From Elusimicrobiaceae bacterium (lineage in GTDB: Bacteria; Elusimicrobiota; Elusimicrobia; Elusimicrobiales; Elusimicrobiaceae), in contig JAFXOI010000035.1 in NCBI GenBank assembly GCA_017528825.1, positions 1 through 64,000 of the forward strand: a stretch of DNA of 64,000 nt, read 5' to 3'. Positions 56,979 through 64,000 of the stretch are shown here, piece after piece. Position 1 is the stretch's first letter, and each line of letters begins with the position of its first letter. The position numbers were made by a program, and so were the translations under genes. The notes under the pieces were generated by a model. It was not told where the DNA came from. It saw only the letters and a list, made by a program, of their open reading frames with translations, and searched no databases.

Positions 56979-58390
56979 AAGCTGATCTCCTTGGGATTAG
57001 AAGTTAACATCAACTCATACATGGCACGTGTCACAAATACGGCCGTGAACAAGCTGACTACCAGACCAATAATCAAGGTAACGGCAAACCCTTTGACGGG
57101 GCCCGTACCAAATTGCAATAGACAGCAACCCACGATGATGGTGGTGATATTGGAGTCAAAAATAGCAGACCATGCTTTTTCATAACCCAGTTGGATAATG
57201 GTAGCAATCGGTTTGCCCATAAGTTTTTCTTCGCGCATACGTTCAATGATCAGCACGTTGGCATCGATGGCCATGGCCAACGATAAGATGACACCGGCAA
57301 TGCCGGGCACCGTGAGCGTAGCTGAGAAATAACTCATGATTGCCACTAACAAAATGAGGTTGAGAATTAAGGCCGTATCGGCGATAAAACCTGCCCATTT
57401 ATAATAGATGACCATGAACAATAAAATGCCCAGTAAAGCATACAAAGAAGCACTTAAACCGGACTTAATAGAGTCTTCTCCCAAGGTGGGGCCGATGGTC
57501 TTTTTCTCAATGACATGTACAGGAGCCGGCAAAGCGCCTGCTTTGAGTACAATGGTTAATTGTCTGGCTTCATCCAAGGTAAAAGTACCGGAAATGCGGC
57601 CATCTTTAGTAATACGGCTTTGCACTACGGGAGCAGATTGAATTGTGTTATCCAACACGATGGCCAATTGCTTGCCGATGTTGGAGCCGGTCAACTGTCC
57701 GAATTTTTTAGCACCGTCTGCATTGAAAGAGAAAGCAACCTCAGGATATCCGTTGTCGCCATACATGGTTAGACGGGCATTTTCCAAATCAGCACCGGTT
57801 ACTTTGGCTGCTTTATCTACCACATTGTAACCTCCGTCTTTCGTGCGGAAAATGGTATATCCTTCCGGTAACAGTTCGGCAATTTCCGGTTTTAGGTTTC
57901 CGTCTTGATCGTATGGTTCTTCGGTTTCTTCCAACTTGGCAATGGCTTTTTCAGCGCCGGTGGTGTCATTTTTCACAATGTGAAATTCCAACATGGCTGT
58001 TTTGCCGATTAACGCTTCCGCGGCGGCCGGATTGGCTACACCGGGCAGTTGGACCAAAATCCACTTTTCACCCTGACGGGTAATGAGGGTTTCACCCACT
58101 CCGTATTGGTCAATACGGTTGCGGATGATTTCGATGGCGCGGGCCATCGCTTCATTGAGTGGTTCTTTGCTGCTGAGTTTGGATACATCTAATTCCAGTA
58201 GCAGACTACTACCACCTCGCAGGTCTAGACCCAAGTTCAACATACGGGCCGGACGTTCTCCCATGGCTTCCAGTTTGACACGTTCGGCGTTGGGCTTAGA
58301 GTACCAGCGATAATTAGGATAAATCAGCGCTAGAGAGCCCAGCAGTACGACAATGATGATAATCCATTTAATGGCCAGAGACTTGGACAT
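56975..58390 (-). CDS. secD: Protein translocase subunit SecD
   Basis: 471 residues, near the usual short form. N-terminal helix, then LGLDLRGGSSLLLELD, the P1 domain (FSFNADGAKKFGQLT, LDNTIQSAPVVQSRI), and the membrane part with IPGIAG-type TVPGIAGVILSLAMAIDANVLI. It forms SecDF-YajC with its neighbours; start overlaps the yajC stop (TAATG). Confidence 0.97.
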   Translation of the reverse strand: MSKSLAIKWIIIIVVLLGSLALIYPNYRWYSKPNAERVKLEAMGERPARMLNLGLDLRGGSSLLLELDVSKLSSKEPLNEAMARAIEIIRNRIDQYGVGETLITRQGEKWILVQLPGVANPAAAEALIGKTAMLEFHIVKNDTTGAEKAIAKLEETEEPYDQDGNLKPEIAELLPEGYTIFRTKDGGYNVVDKAAKVTGADLENARLTMYGDNGYPEVAFSFNADGAKKFGQLTGSNIGKQLAIVLDNTIQSAPVVQSRITKDGRISGTFTLDEARQLTIVLKAGALPAPVHVIEKKTIGPTLGEDSIKSGLSASLYALLGILLFMVIYYKWAGFIADTALILNLILLVAIMSYFSATLTVPGIAGVILSLAMAIDANVLIIERMREEKLMGKPIATIIQLGYEKAWSAIFDSNITTIIVGCCLLQFGTGPVKGFAVTLIIGLVVSLFTAVFVTRAMYELMLTSNPKEISL

Positions 58391-58701
58391 TATTTGGCTC
58401 CTCCTTGTTTAATGGGAGTAACGGCGGATAAAAACCCGACGACACCCGATTTCAAAACGGTTATTTTAACATTATCGGCCAATTTCACTTCCAAAGCATT
58501 GTCGTGAAACCCGACAACAGTTCCTACAATCCCTCCGGAAATAACAACTTGGTCGCCTTTCTGTAGTGCTTCCAGTTTAGTAAGACGTTCTTGTTCGCGT
58601 TTCTTCTGTCCGCGGCCGGACCAGAATATCATGATGATGAAGAAGGTCAAGATGAGCATTAAAAATAAATTTGCTCCTCCGCCTTGTGCTGCAGTATTCA
58701 T
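58390..58701 (-). CDS. yajC: Sec accessory protein YajC
   Basis: 103 residues from ATG 58701, with GGAGGAA 3 nt upstream. One N-terminal helix (LFLMLILTFFIIMIFW) and the conserved soluble part LQKGDQVVISGGIVGTVVG. Member of the SecDF-YajC complex. First gene of the unit; a longer in-frame start at 58755 has no better site and is not used. Confidence 0.94.
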   Translation of the reverse strand: MNTAAQGGGANLFLMLILTFFIIMIFWSGRGQKKREQERLTKLEALQKGDQVVISGGIVGTVVGFHDNALEVKLADNVKITVLKSGVVGFLSAVTPIKQGGAK

Positions 58702-58796
58702 GCTTCCTCCATAAATGAAAATATATTGATACCTCTCAATTTTAGCATATTTCACGCCTTAAAAAGGAGTTTCTTCTAAAATAAGTGGGGTAATGG

Positions 58797-60533
58797 TTAC
58801 TTTGTCCAAACGGTACGCACCAGATTAATGAGCGGTTGATCTGCCGGCCGAGTTGTGTTTAACGCAATAACCTGCTGCCCTTGTTTAGTGCGTACAATCA
58901 GATAATCTTCTTTAATATCAAAGACGGTGCGCTCGCTATTTACCTCAAACAAGCTATGCCCGAAAAATCCTTTGGGTTGCGGTAGGTTCAACAGATCCAG
59001 CACGGTAGGGGCAATGTCCAATTGACTGGCCAACACATCGGTTACAAGCGGTTTTTGTAAAGCAGGGGCTGTAATTACGGCAAGCGGAATACGGTCAAAA
59101 ACCGGATCAAACGGTTTGAACAAAGCCGGCGTGATCATATTGGAAAAAGAAGGGTGATCCCCTGTCACTAAAATAAGCGTATGCTCATCGAGTAAATTTT
59201 TCTCACGCAAATTTTGCAAAAAGCGCTCGATATCTTGCCCCACACGGGCAAAAGCGCGCGGCAGGGTGGGACGATCATAAAAAGGCGCGTCGATTTCCTC
59301 ATATTGTTGATCTATGTAATCACTCCGGCCCAGCGGCACATGGGTATCTACCGTCAGTAAGGTCAAAAAAGTTTTTTCATCTTGATGCTCTTTTAGATAT
59401 TGCGTAGCATAGTCAAAGAGTTTGCGGTCTAATAATCCCCACCATGTTAAATAGGTAGTATATTCCGGCTTGTCCTCAAAAAAGCGCCACCCTTGCACGA
59501 CATCAAAACCGGCTTGATGAAATAATTCGTTTTCATTCATATAATCTTCGTGCGCACCGCGTACAAAAGCGGTATGGAACCCTGCTTTTTTGAGTTCTTT
59601 TACAAAGGATAATGGATAACCGTTTTGGAAATTTAATTCCGCATACGGATGGGAAGAAAACATAACAGTTAAACCGTATAAAGTGGAAAGTGTAACGGTT
59701 TGTAAGGTGGTGGCAGGATATTGCTCAAACAAGGCATCATAACCGCGCCCGGCTTTAACAGGAATATGGGGGTTAAAGCGGTGCATATATTTGGCTGATA
59801 AAGATTCGGTAGCAATTAAAATAACGCGTTTATAATTTTTGCCGATACCTGTGTTTTGGGCGGTGAATACATGGTATTTTTCAGCGGTAGCCGCCACTTC
59901 TGCGGGTAATTCTGATGTGATAATCGCCTGCGGTGCGGGAGCAATCATTGCTTTAGCTAAATAAACAGGCAGCGGGGGGAGAAAATAGCGGGCAAAAAAA
60001 TCATTGGGTTTTTGTAGCAATACAAAAGGATTTATAAAACTAAAGAAAGCTAGTATAAGTGCGCACAATCCCGCTTGTTTAAGTGCTTGTTTTCGTTCAG
60101 AGGCAGCACACCAGCGGCGTACAATACCTACGCAGAAAAGAGCCACTGCCGCGAAGTAAGATAAAAGCCGCCAATCGGTCATAAAATCATAATCGCCGCC
60201 TTGCAATGTATTAAAATACTTTGCCCCAAAACGCTCTTTGAAATAAAGTAACAAGACAAAATCAGCTGTCATGGCAAAGTAGTACAGAAAGAGCAAGAAA
60301 CTTAAAAACCATTTATTTTTAATTCCGATGGCAAAAAGTACAGATAAACACAAACCCAAAAAGGCATACTCAACTAAAAGGCGTGCGCCCAAGGTTACCA
60401 GCCAAGCGGTAGGGGCGGTGACTTGTACTTGTATCAGTCCGAAGGCCGTTACCGCCAGTGCAGGCAAACTGGCAAGCAATAAGAGTTTATAATGGACGAA
60501 CAAAGGAGATAAAAAAGCAAAAACTCGTTTCAT
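58797..60533 (-). CDS. LTA synthase-like membrane sulfatase family protein
   Basis: 578 residues. About five membrane helices up to residue 200, then a sulfatase/alkaline-phosphatase-fold domain: VILIATESLSAKYM (nucleophile Ser/Thr region), LLTVDTHVPLG, and ILVTGDHPSF with metal ligands. This is the LtaS/OpgB-type family, which moves phosphoglycerol or similar groups onto envelope glycans or lipids. In a Gram-negative-type cell it may decorate periplasmic glucans, lipid A or glycolipids. The substrate is not known. Confidence 0.88.
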   Translation of the reverse strand: MKRVFAFLSPLFVHYKLLLLASLPALAVTAFGLIQVQVTAPTAWLVTLGARLLVEYAFLGLCLSVLFAIGIKNKWFLSFLLFLYYFAMTADFVLLLYFKERFGAKYFNTLQGGDYDFMTDWRLLSYFAAVALFCVGIVRRWCAASERKQALKQAGLCALILAFFSFINPFVLLQKPNDFFARYFLPPLPVYLAKAMIAPAPQAIITSELPAEVAATAEKYHVFTAQNTGIGKNYKRVILIATESLSAKYMHRFNPHIPVKAGRGYDALFEQYPATTLQTVTLSTLYGLTVMFSSHPYAELNFQNGYPLSFVKELKKAGFHTAFVRGAHEDYMNENELFHQAGFDVVQGWRFFEDKPEYTTYLTWWGLLDRKLFDYATQYLKEHQDEKTFLTLLTVDTHVPLGRSDYIDQQYEEIDAPFYDRPTLPRAFARVGQDIERFLQNLREKNLLDEHTLILVTGDHPSFSNMITPALFKPFDPVFDRIPLAVITAPALQKPLVTDVLASQLDIAPTVLDLLNLPQPKGFFGHSLFEVNSERTVFDIKEDYLIVRTKQGQQVIALNTTRPADQPLINLVRTVWTK

Positions 60534-60613
60534 AACAATTCAGCAGGTCTATTCCTAATTTGATATACTTTATTATATAAATTTAGGCGCTTTAGTCGCT
60601 TAAGGACACAATT

Positions 60614-62365
60614 ATGGAAAATAATGAACTTGAAATGAAACGGCATTCTTGTGCGCATATTATGGCCGCTGCCGTACAGCAGTTGTTCCCCGGTACCAAG
60701 TTGGGTATCGGTCCTGCCATTGATAATGGCTTTTATTATGATTTTGATTGCTCCCATGCATTCACTCCGGAAGATTTGAAAACTATTGAAACTAAAATGA
60801 AAGAACTCATTAAAGCGCGCATTCCTTTTGAGCGCAAAGAGATGAGCAAAGCCGAAGCCAAAAAGTTTTTTGAAGCACGCGGCGAAACGTATAAATTGGA
60901 ACTATTAGAAGAATTGGAAGACGGCCAAATTACCGTTTATTTGACGGGCGATTATGCTGATTTGTGCCGTGGCCCTCACGTGGAACATACGGGCAAAATT
61001 AATAATTTCAAACTTTCCGCGATTGCCGGTGCCTATTGGCGCGGAGATGAAAAACGCCCCATGTTGCAGCGCATTTACGGGTTGAGTTTTAATACCAAAG
61101 ATGAACTCAATGCCTATGTGAAGCAACAGGAAGAGGCCGCCAAACGCGACCACCGCAAATTAGGACCGGAACTGGATCTGTTCAGTATTAATGACCATGT
61201 CGGACCGGGACTGATTTTAATGCATCCCAAAGGCGGTATGCTGCGCAAAATTTTGGAAGATTGGATTAAAGACCAAAACTTAAAACGCGGCTATGATTTG
61301 GTGGTCAGCCCGCATATTGCTAGGTTACACTTGTTTGAAATCAGCGGTCATGCCGGATTTTATAAAGACAGTATGTTCCACCCCATGGAAGTAGATAATG
61401 AGGCCTATCAAATTAAGCCGATGAACTGCCCTTTCCACGTGGAAATTTATAAAACGCACTTGCGCTCGTATCGTGATTTGCCGTTACGTTTTAGTGAATT
61501 AGGAACGGTGTACCGCTATGAACGATCGGGTGCGTTGCATGGGATGCTTCGCGTACGCGGATTTACGCAAGATGATGCTCATATTTTCTGCACGCCCGAA
61601 CAAGTGGAAGGCGAAGTGAAACAGGCTTTTGAGTATGCCATGCACATTTTCAAAACTTTTGGCTTTGAAAAATACGCGGTGGAACTTTCCACCCGTGACC
61701 CCGAACATCCGGAACATTTTACCGGAGACGTAGCCGAATGGGAACGTGCTGAGAATGCATTAAAACACGTACTAGAAGAAAATCATATTGAATATACCAC
61801 TCACGCCGGAGAAGCGGCTTTCTACGGGCCTAAAATTGATATTAAGGTAATGGACGCCATCGGCCGTTTGTGGCAATTGTCTACTATTCAGTTTGATTTT
61901 AATTTGCCGCAACGCTTTGACTTGGAATATGTTGCGCCGGAAGGACGTCAGCGCCCGATCATGGTGCACCGCGCGATGTTTGGCAGTATCGAACGTTTTA
62001 CCGGAGTGCTCATTGAACACTATGCGGGTTGGTTCCCGCTCTGGTTAGCGCCGGTGCAAGTAAAACTCTTAACGTTGACAGATGACCAAATTCCGTTTGC
62101 CAAGGAAGTGGCCGCTAAGATGAAGGCCGCCGGTTTGCGTCCGGAACTGGATATCCGTCCGGAAAAATTAGGGTTGAAGATCCGCGAAGCCCATATGCAA
62201 CATATTCCGTACACGGCTATTATCGGAAAGAATGAGGCGGCAGAAGGCAAGCTGACCATTCGTTTGCGCGATGGTAAAAATACGCAAGCCTTGCCGGTAG
62301 ACGAAATTATTGCCAAAATGAAAGAAGAAGTAGAAACTTTCAGTTTGAGTAATTTGTTAAAGTAA
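60614..62365 (+). CDS. thrS: Threonyl-tRNA synthetase without TGS domain
   Basis: 583 residues against about 640 for the common form. It begins directly at the N2 editing domain (KRHSCAHIMAAAVQQLFPGT), so the N-terminal TGS domain is absent. The catalytic domain is intact: zinc ligands in MNCPFHVEIYKTH, motif 2 YRYERSGALHGMLRVRGFTQ, motif 3 VHRAMFGSIERF, then the anticodon domain. AAGGA lies 8 nt before the ATG. No in-frame extension upstream; a promoter (TTGATATACT) sits right there. Confidence 0.96.
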   Translation: MENNELEMKRHSCAHIMAAAVQQLFPGTKLGIGPAIDNGFYYDFDCSHAFTPEDLKTIETKMKELIKARIPFERKEMSKAEAKKFFEARGETYKLELLEELEDGQITVYLTGDYADLCRGPHVEHTGKINNFKLSAIAGAYWRGDEKRPMLQRIYGLSFNTKDELNAYVKQQEEAAKRDHRKLGPELDLFSINDHVGPGLILMHPKGGMLRKILEDWIKDQNLKRGYDLVVSPHIARLHLFEISGHAGFYKDSMFHPMEVDNEAYQIKPMNCPFHVEIYKTHLRSYRDLPLRFSELGTVYRYERSGALHGMLRVRGFTQDDAHIFCTPEQVEGEVKQAFEYAMHIFKTFGFEKYAVELSTRDPEHPEHFTGDVAEWERAENALKHVLEENHIEYTTHAGEAAFYGPKIDIKVMDAIGRLWQLSTIQFDFNLPQRFDLEYVAPEGRQRPIMVHRAMFGSIERFTGVLIEHYAGWFPLWLAPVQVKLLTLTDDQIPFAKEVAAKMKAAGLRPELDIRPEKLGLKIREAHMQHIPYTAIIGKNEAAEGKLTIRLRDGKNTQALPVDEIIAKMKEEVETFSLSNLLK

Positions 62366-62384
62366 GAAAAATAAATCTTCAGTA

Positions 62385-62427
62385 AAAAATAACGCGACAC
62401 AATTTATTTCCGTGCCGCGTTATTTTT
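62385..62427. terminator. Terminator between thrS and pilin
   Basis: AAAAATAACGCG/CGCGTTATTTTT (62385-62396/62416-62427), 12-bp stem, active in both directions; it covers the pilin stop codon. Confidence 0.9.
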
Positions 62428-62956
62428 AGGGAAGTGTAAATCCTTTACTGTTTTGAAATTGAACACCTCCAAATAAGTTGATACAGTAACTTCCTTGTGG
62501 TAAATTAAAACCTGCGGAGGCAGATTCATAACACGAAATTTGATTTTCAGGTAAATTATCGCGTTTAAACCAATATTGGAAACCTCCTCCTTTATATTTT
62601 CCTTTTATTCTATAGATTTCTATTCCATGGTAAGGAACGGAAGAATTATAAAGTAAAATGCTCCATTCATCATTTGATTTCCAATCGGTGAGCATATCGT
62701 AATTAAAAGGATTGTATTTCTCTGTAAATGGAATTTGTACATCTAATTCATCAAATTTAGTGGGATAAGTACCGTTAGCCAAATAGTAGGATTGTTCAGC
62801 TTGCGCAACTGCCTTGAGTAGAGTTTGTGCCTGAACAGCTTTTGCTTTTTCCACTGCTTTTTCATATTGCGGTAAGGCAATGGCCGATAAAATGCCAATG
62901 ATGAGTACTACCACCAACAGTTCTATAAGGGTAAAACCCTTGTTATATTTCTTCAT
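62426..62956 (-). CDS. Type IV pilin-like protein with long structured leader
   Basis: 176 residues from ATG 62956, with AAGGAG 7 nt upstream; an in-frame ATG at 63007 lies before this site and inside a hairpin. Leader MKKYNKG, then FTLIELLVVVLIIGILSAIALPQYEKAVEKAK (Gly at -1, Glu at +5). The head (TYPTKFDELDVQIPF) resembles the small pilin at 17749. Two Cys (ISCYES...SYCINLF) may form the C-terminal disulfide loop. It is the only pilin here without the poly-T promoter; instead it has a long folded leader. Confidence 0.87.
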   Translation of the reverse strand: MKKYNKGFTLIELLVVVLIIGILSAIALPQYEKAVEKAKAVQAQTLLKAVAQAEQSYYLANGTYPTKFDELDVQIPFTEKYNPFNYDMLTDWKSNDEWSILLYNSSVPYHGIEIYRIKGKYKGGGFQYWFKRDNLPENQISCYESASAGFNLPQGSYCINLFGGVQFQNSKGFTLP

Positions 62957-62989
62957 GTGTATTCTCCTTTTTTTCTGTTGTTGGAAAAT

Positions 62990-63200
62990 ACAAATAAAAA
63001 CGGCCATTTATTTGTAAGCTCACGCTAATGCCTTACAATATAAACAGCCGTAGTTTGCCACTCAGTGAGTGGCAAACATTCAGCACAAAACGCCCGGGTA
63101 ATTAGTCCGTTCATTTTGTGCTTGATATCGGCTGTTTTTGGATTAGCGTGAGATTATCCTTGCGGATAATGCTCTATACTCTTCGTATAGTTCCAAAAAC
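62990..63200 (-). ncRNA. Candidate structured leader RNA (riboswitch-like) of pilin
   Basis: About 210 nt between a promoter and the pilin ribosome site. Perfect helices (plus coordinates): P1 63019-63029/63142-63152 (11 bp), P2 63042-63050/63129-63137 (9), P3 63053-63063/63067-63077 (11), P4 63082-63090/63114-63122 (9), P5 63153-63159/63164-63170 (7), P6 63174-63179/63185-63190 (6), P7 62990-62998/63007-63015 (9). P1 closes P2, which closes P3 and P4. On the minus strand P5 has a GCAA (GNRA) loop. A 9-nt stretch 63134-63142 is also complementary to 63192-63200, which competes with P2 and P1. No known riboswitch class was recognised. A small mobile repeat is the alternative. Confidence 0.6.
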
Positions 63201-63207
63201 AGAATAA

Positions 63208-63236
63208 ATTGTAATACTACCTAATCAGTATAACAA
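63208..63236 (-). promoter_or_regulatory. Promoter of the leader RNA and pilin
   Basis: On the minus strand TTGTTA (63236 to 63231), 17 nt, TACAAT (63213 to 63208). Transcription would start near 63201, exactly at the first base of the folded region. Confidence 0.65.
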
Positions 63237-63307
63237 ATTTCACTTATAATTAACATTTATCCTATCGTACGATAACGTGATTAAAATTAGCAAAGCGTAA
63301 CGGAACT

Positions 63308-63336
63308 AAAAACCCCCGGTCGTAGCCGGGGGGTTT
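63308..63336 (-). terminator. Terminator of the DUF885-like gene
   Basis: AACCCCCGG (63311-63319) pairs with CCGGGGGGTT; T5 follows on the minus strand. The stretch 63237-63307 holds nothing further that can be recognised. Confidence 0.85.
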
Positions 63337-63358
63337 CAAAACTAATTTAATGTTTCGT

Positions 63359-64000
63359 TTAGTTCATGTAGAAAGGAGAAGTAAGAGCTTGGGTGACGCG
63401 ACTCTTTTCCCGCGTATACGCGTTTTCCATTTCCGCTTCCAAACGATTGGGGGGAATGTCCCCAATGGCCATCAGCTTAGCGTGGAAATCGGATAAGAGG
63501 AATTTTTTGCCCAATTTCTTTTGATATTTGGCGCGTAAGTTTTTAAGGGCATCATAACCGTAAATATAGCTGACGGCCTCGCCGGGTTGTGCGGCGATTT
63601 GTTTGAGCATGGTTTCGGCAGTTGTTTTCTCAATGCCGTTTTCATCCGTCAACCAATTCAACGCTTCGCTATAAGTCATTTGGCGGTTATGTAAGCTGTA
63701 GTCTGCAATAGCACCGGCGGCGCGCAAATAGTCTGCCCACGCTAAGAACAGTTGTTCTTCGTCTGTAATAATGTAGCCCCGTTCATTGGCTAAATGCTGG
63801 GAATAAACTTCCCACCCATTGCGCAGTGTGGGTACGGGATAGAGCTTGCGGAAAGCAGATAGCCCTTGCCAGTTATAGGCAGACCGATAAGACAAGCCCG
63901 GTATTAACTGTCCGGCAACTAATAATTTGAGAGCTGGGGTATTGAAATCACGGTTTAAGATTTCCTGCTTAGCCAGCTCATTACCGCTGGGCAGTCGCAA
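63359..64000 (-). CDS. DUF885-like protein, C-terminal part (cut by window)
   Basis: 213 residues visible; the N-terminus lies beyond the window. Similarity to the C-terminal half of DUF885 is seen in NGWEVYSQHLANERGY (family: EGWALYAE), DYSLHNRQMTYSEALNWL, AQPGEAVSYIYGYDALKNLR and LSDFHAKLMAIGDIPPNRLE. The usual HE-x2-PGHH metal site would align with AGQLIPGLSYRS, where all His are missing, so this member may be inactive as a hydrolase. It ends YMN and is followed by a terminator. Confidence 0.75.
   Translation of the reverse strand: MRLPSGNELAKQEILNRDFNTPALKLLVAGQLIPGLSYRSAYNWQGLSAFRKLYPVPTLRNGWEVYSQHLANERGYIITDEEQLFLAWADYLRAAGAIADYSLHNRQMTYSEALNWLTDENGIEKTTAETMLKQIAAQPGEAVSYIYGYDALKNLRAKYQKKLGKKFLLSDFHAKLMAIGDIPPNRLEAEMENAYTREKSRVTQALTSPFYMN

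Noticed and set aside
63053-63077. B12 riboswitch suggested by GCCACT in the pilin leader
   Set aside because: The bases belong to a simple 11-bp perfect hairpin. The other conserved boxes of the cobalamin riboswitch are not present.
63019-63152. Integron attC site
   Set aside because: There are no GTTRRRY or RYYYAAC core sites at the ends, no cassette array and no integron integrase.

Overview
The window looks like a chromosomal stretch of a gut-type member of the Elusimicrobiota, close to Elusimicrobium. This is an inference from family knowledge, not a database match. It rests on five scattered, single-gene type IV pilin-like proteins with the core FTLIELLVVVLIIG and a GAVDKS/EKAV continuation, on a Gram-negative style gene set (SecDF-YajC, PilT, lipoproteins, an alpha-2-macroglobulin), and on moderate GC with AT-rich intergenic DNA. 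Nearly all DNA is coding and most genes are housekeeping. No phage, IS element, CRISPR array or rRNA is visible, and there is one tRNA.

Layout. 0-1.2 kb: Cys-repeat pilin. 1.2-6.8 kb (minus): ruvA-ruvB-spoIID-queA-yrbL-tgt. 6.9-9.3 kb (plus): two lipid-linked sugar glycosyltransferases that separate ruvAB from yebC-ruvC (9.3-10.7 kb). 10.8 kb: tRNA-Arg(TCG), followed by about 0.5 kb of palindromic repeats. 11.4-12.9 kb: a pilin with YD-like repeats. 13.0-14.7 kb: CpXC protein and a CCA-adding-family enzyme. 14.8-17.5 kb: lon, with a CIRCE operator. 17.7 kb: small pilin. 18.3-23.4 kb (minus): rpsB-tsf-pyrH-two unknown genes-frr. 23.5 kb: secreted repeat protein. 24.2-28.8 kb (plus): yceD-rpmF-plsX-fabG-acpP-rnc-ankyrin protein. 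28.9-34.0 kb (minus): xer recombinase, then gltX-GYF-like protein-pilT. 34.1-36.9 kb (plus): metallophosphoesterase and NagZ-like. 36.9 kb: DedA. 37.8 kb: second Cys-repeat pilin. 39-44.9 kb: alpha-2-macroglobulin family protein. 45-47 kb: rsfS-argS. 47.2-49.5 kb (plus): rsmI-tsaC-histidine kinase. 49.5-53.8 kb (minus): WecA-like transferase, FAD oxidoreductase, NadD-YqeK fusion, LytR_C protein. 53.9-60.5 kb: lipoprotein, DUF374 acyltransferase-like gene, secDF-yajC, LTA-synthase-like protein. 60.6 kb: thrS. 62.4 kb (minus): fifth pilin with a long structured leader. 63.4 kb to the end: DUF885-like gene, cut by the window edge.

The most notable signals are these. (1) A leader of about 200 nt with seven perfect helices and a competing pairing lies between a good promoter and the last pilin gene. 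(2) Three pilin promoters share an inverted repeat, a TTGACT -35 box and a poly-T tract of different length (11, 12, 16) as the -35/-10 spacer, which suggests slippage-driven phase variation. (3) Pilins share an almost identical N-terminal domain but have different Cys-repeat or YD-like repeat heads. (4) Lysine-rich histone-H1-like tails occur on three unrelated proteins (Lon, S2, RsfS), and the S2 tail appears frameshifted at an A tract. (5) At least six genes have a -10 box 6-7 nt before the ATG and no Shine-Dalgarno site, as expected of leaderless mRNAs.
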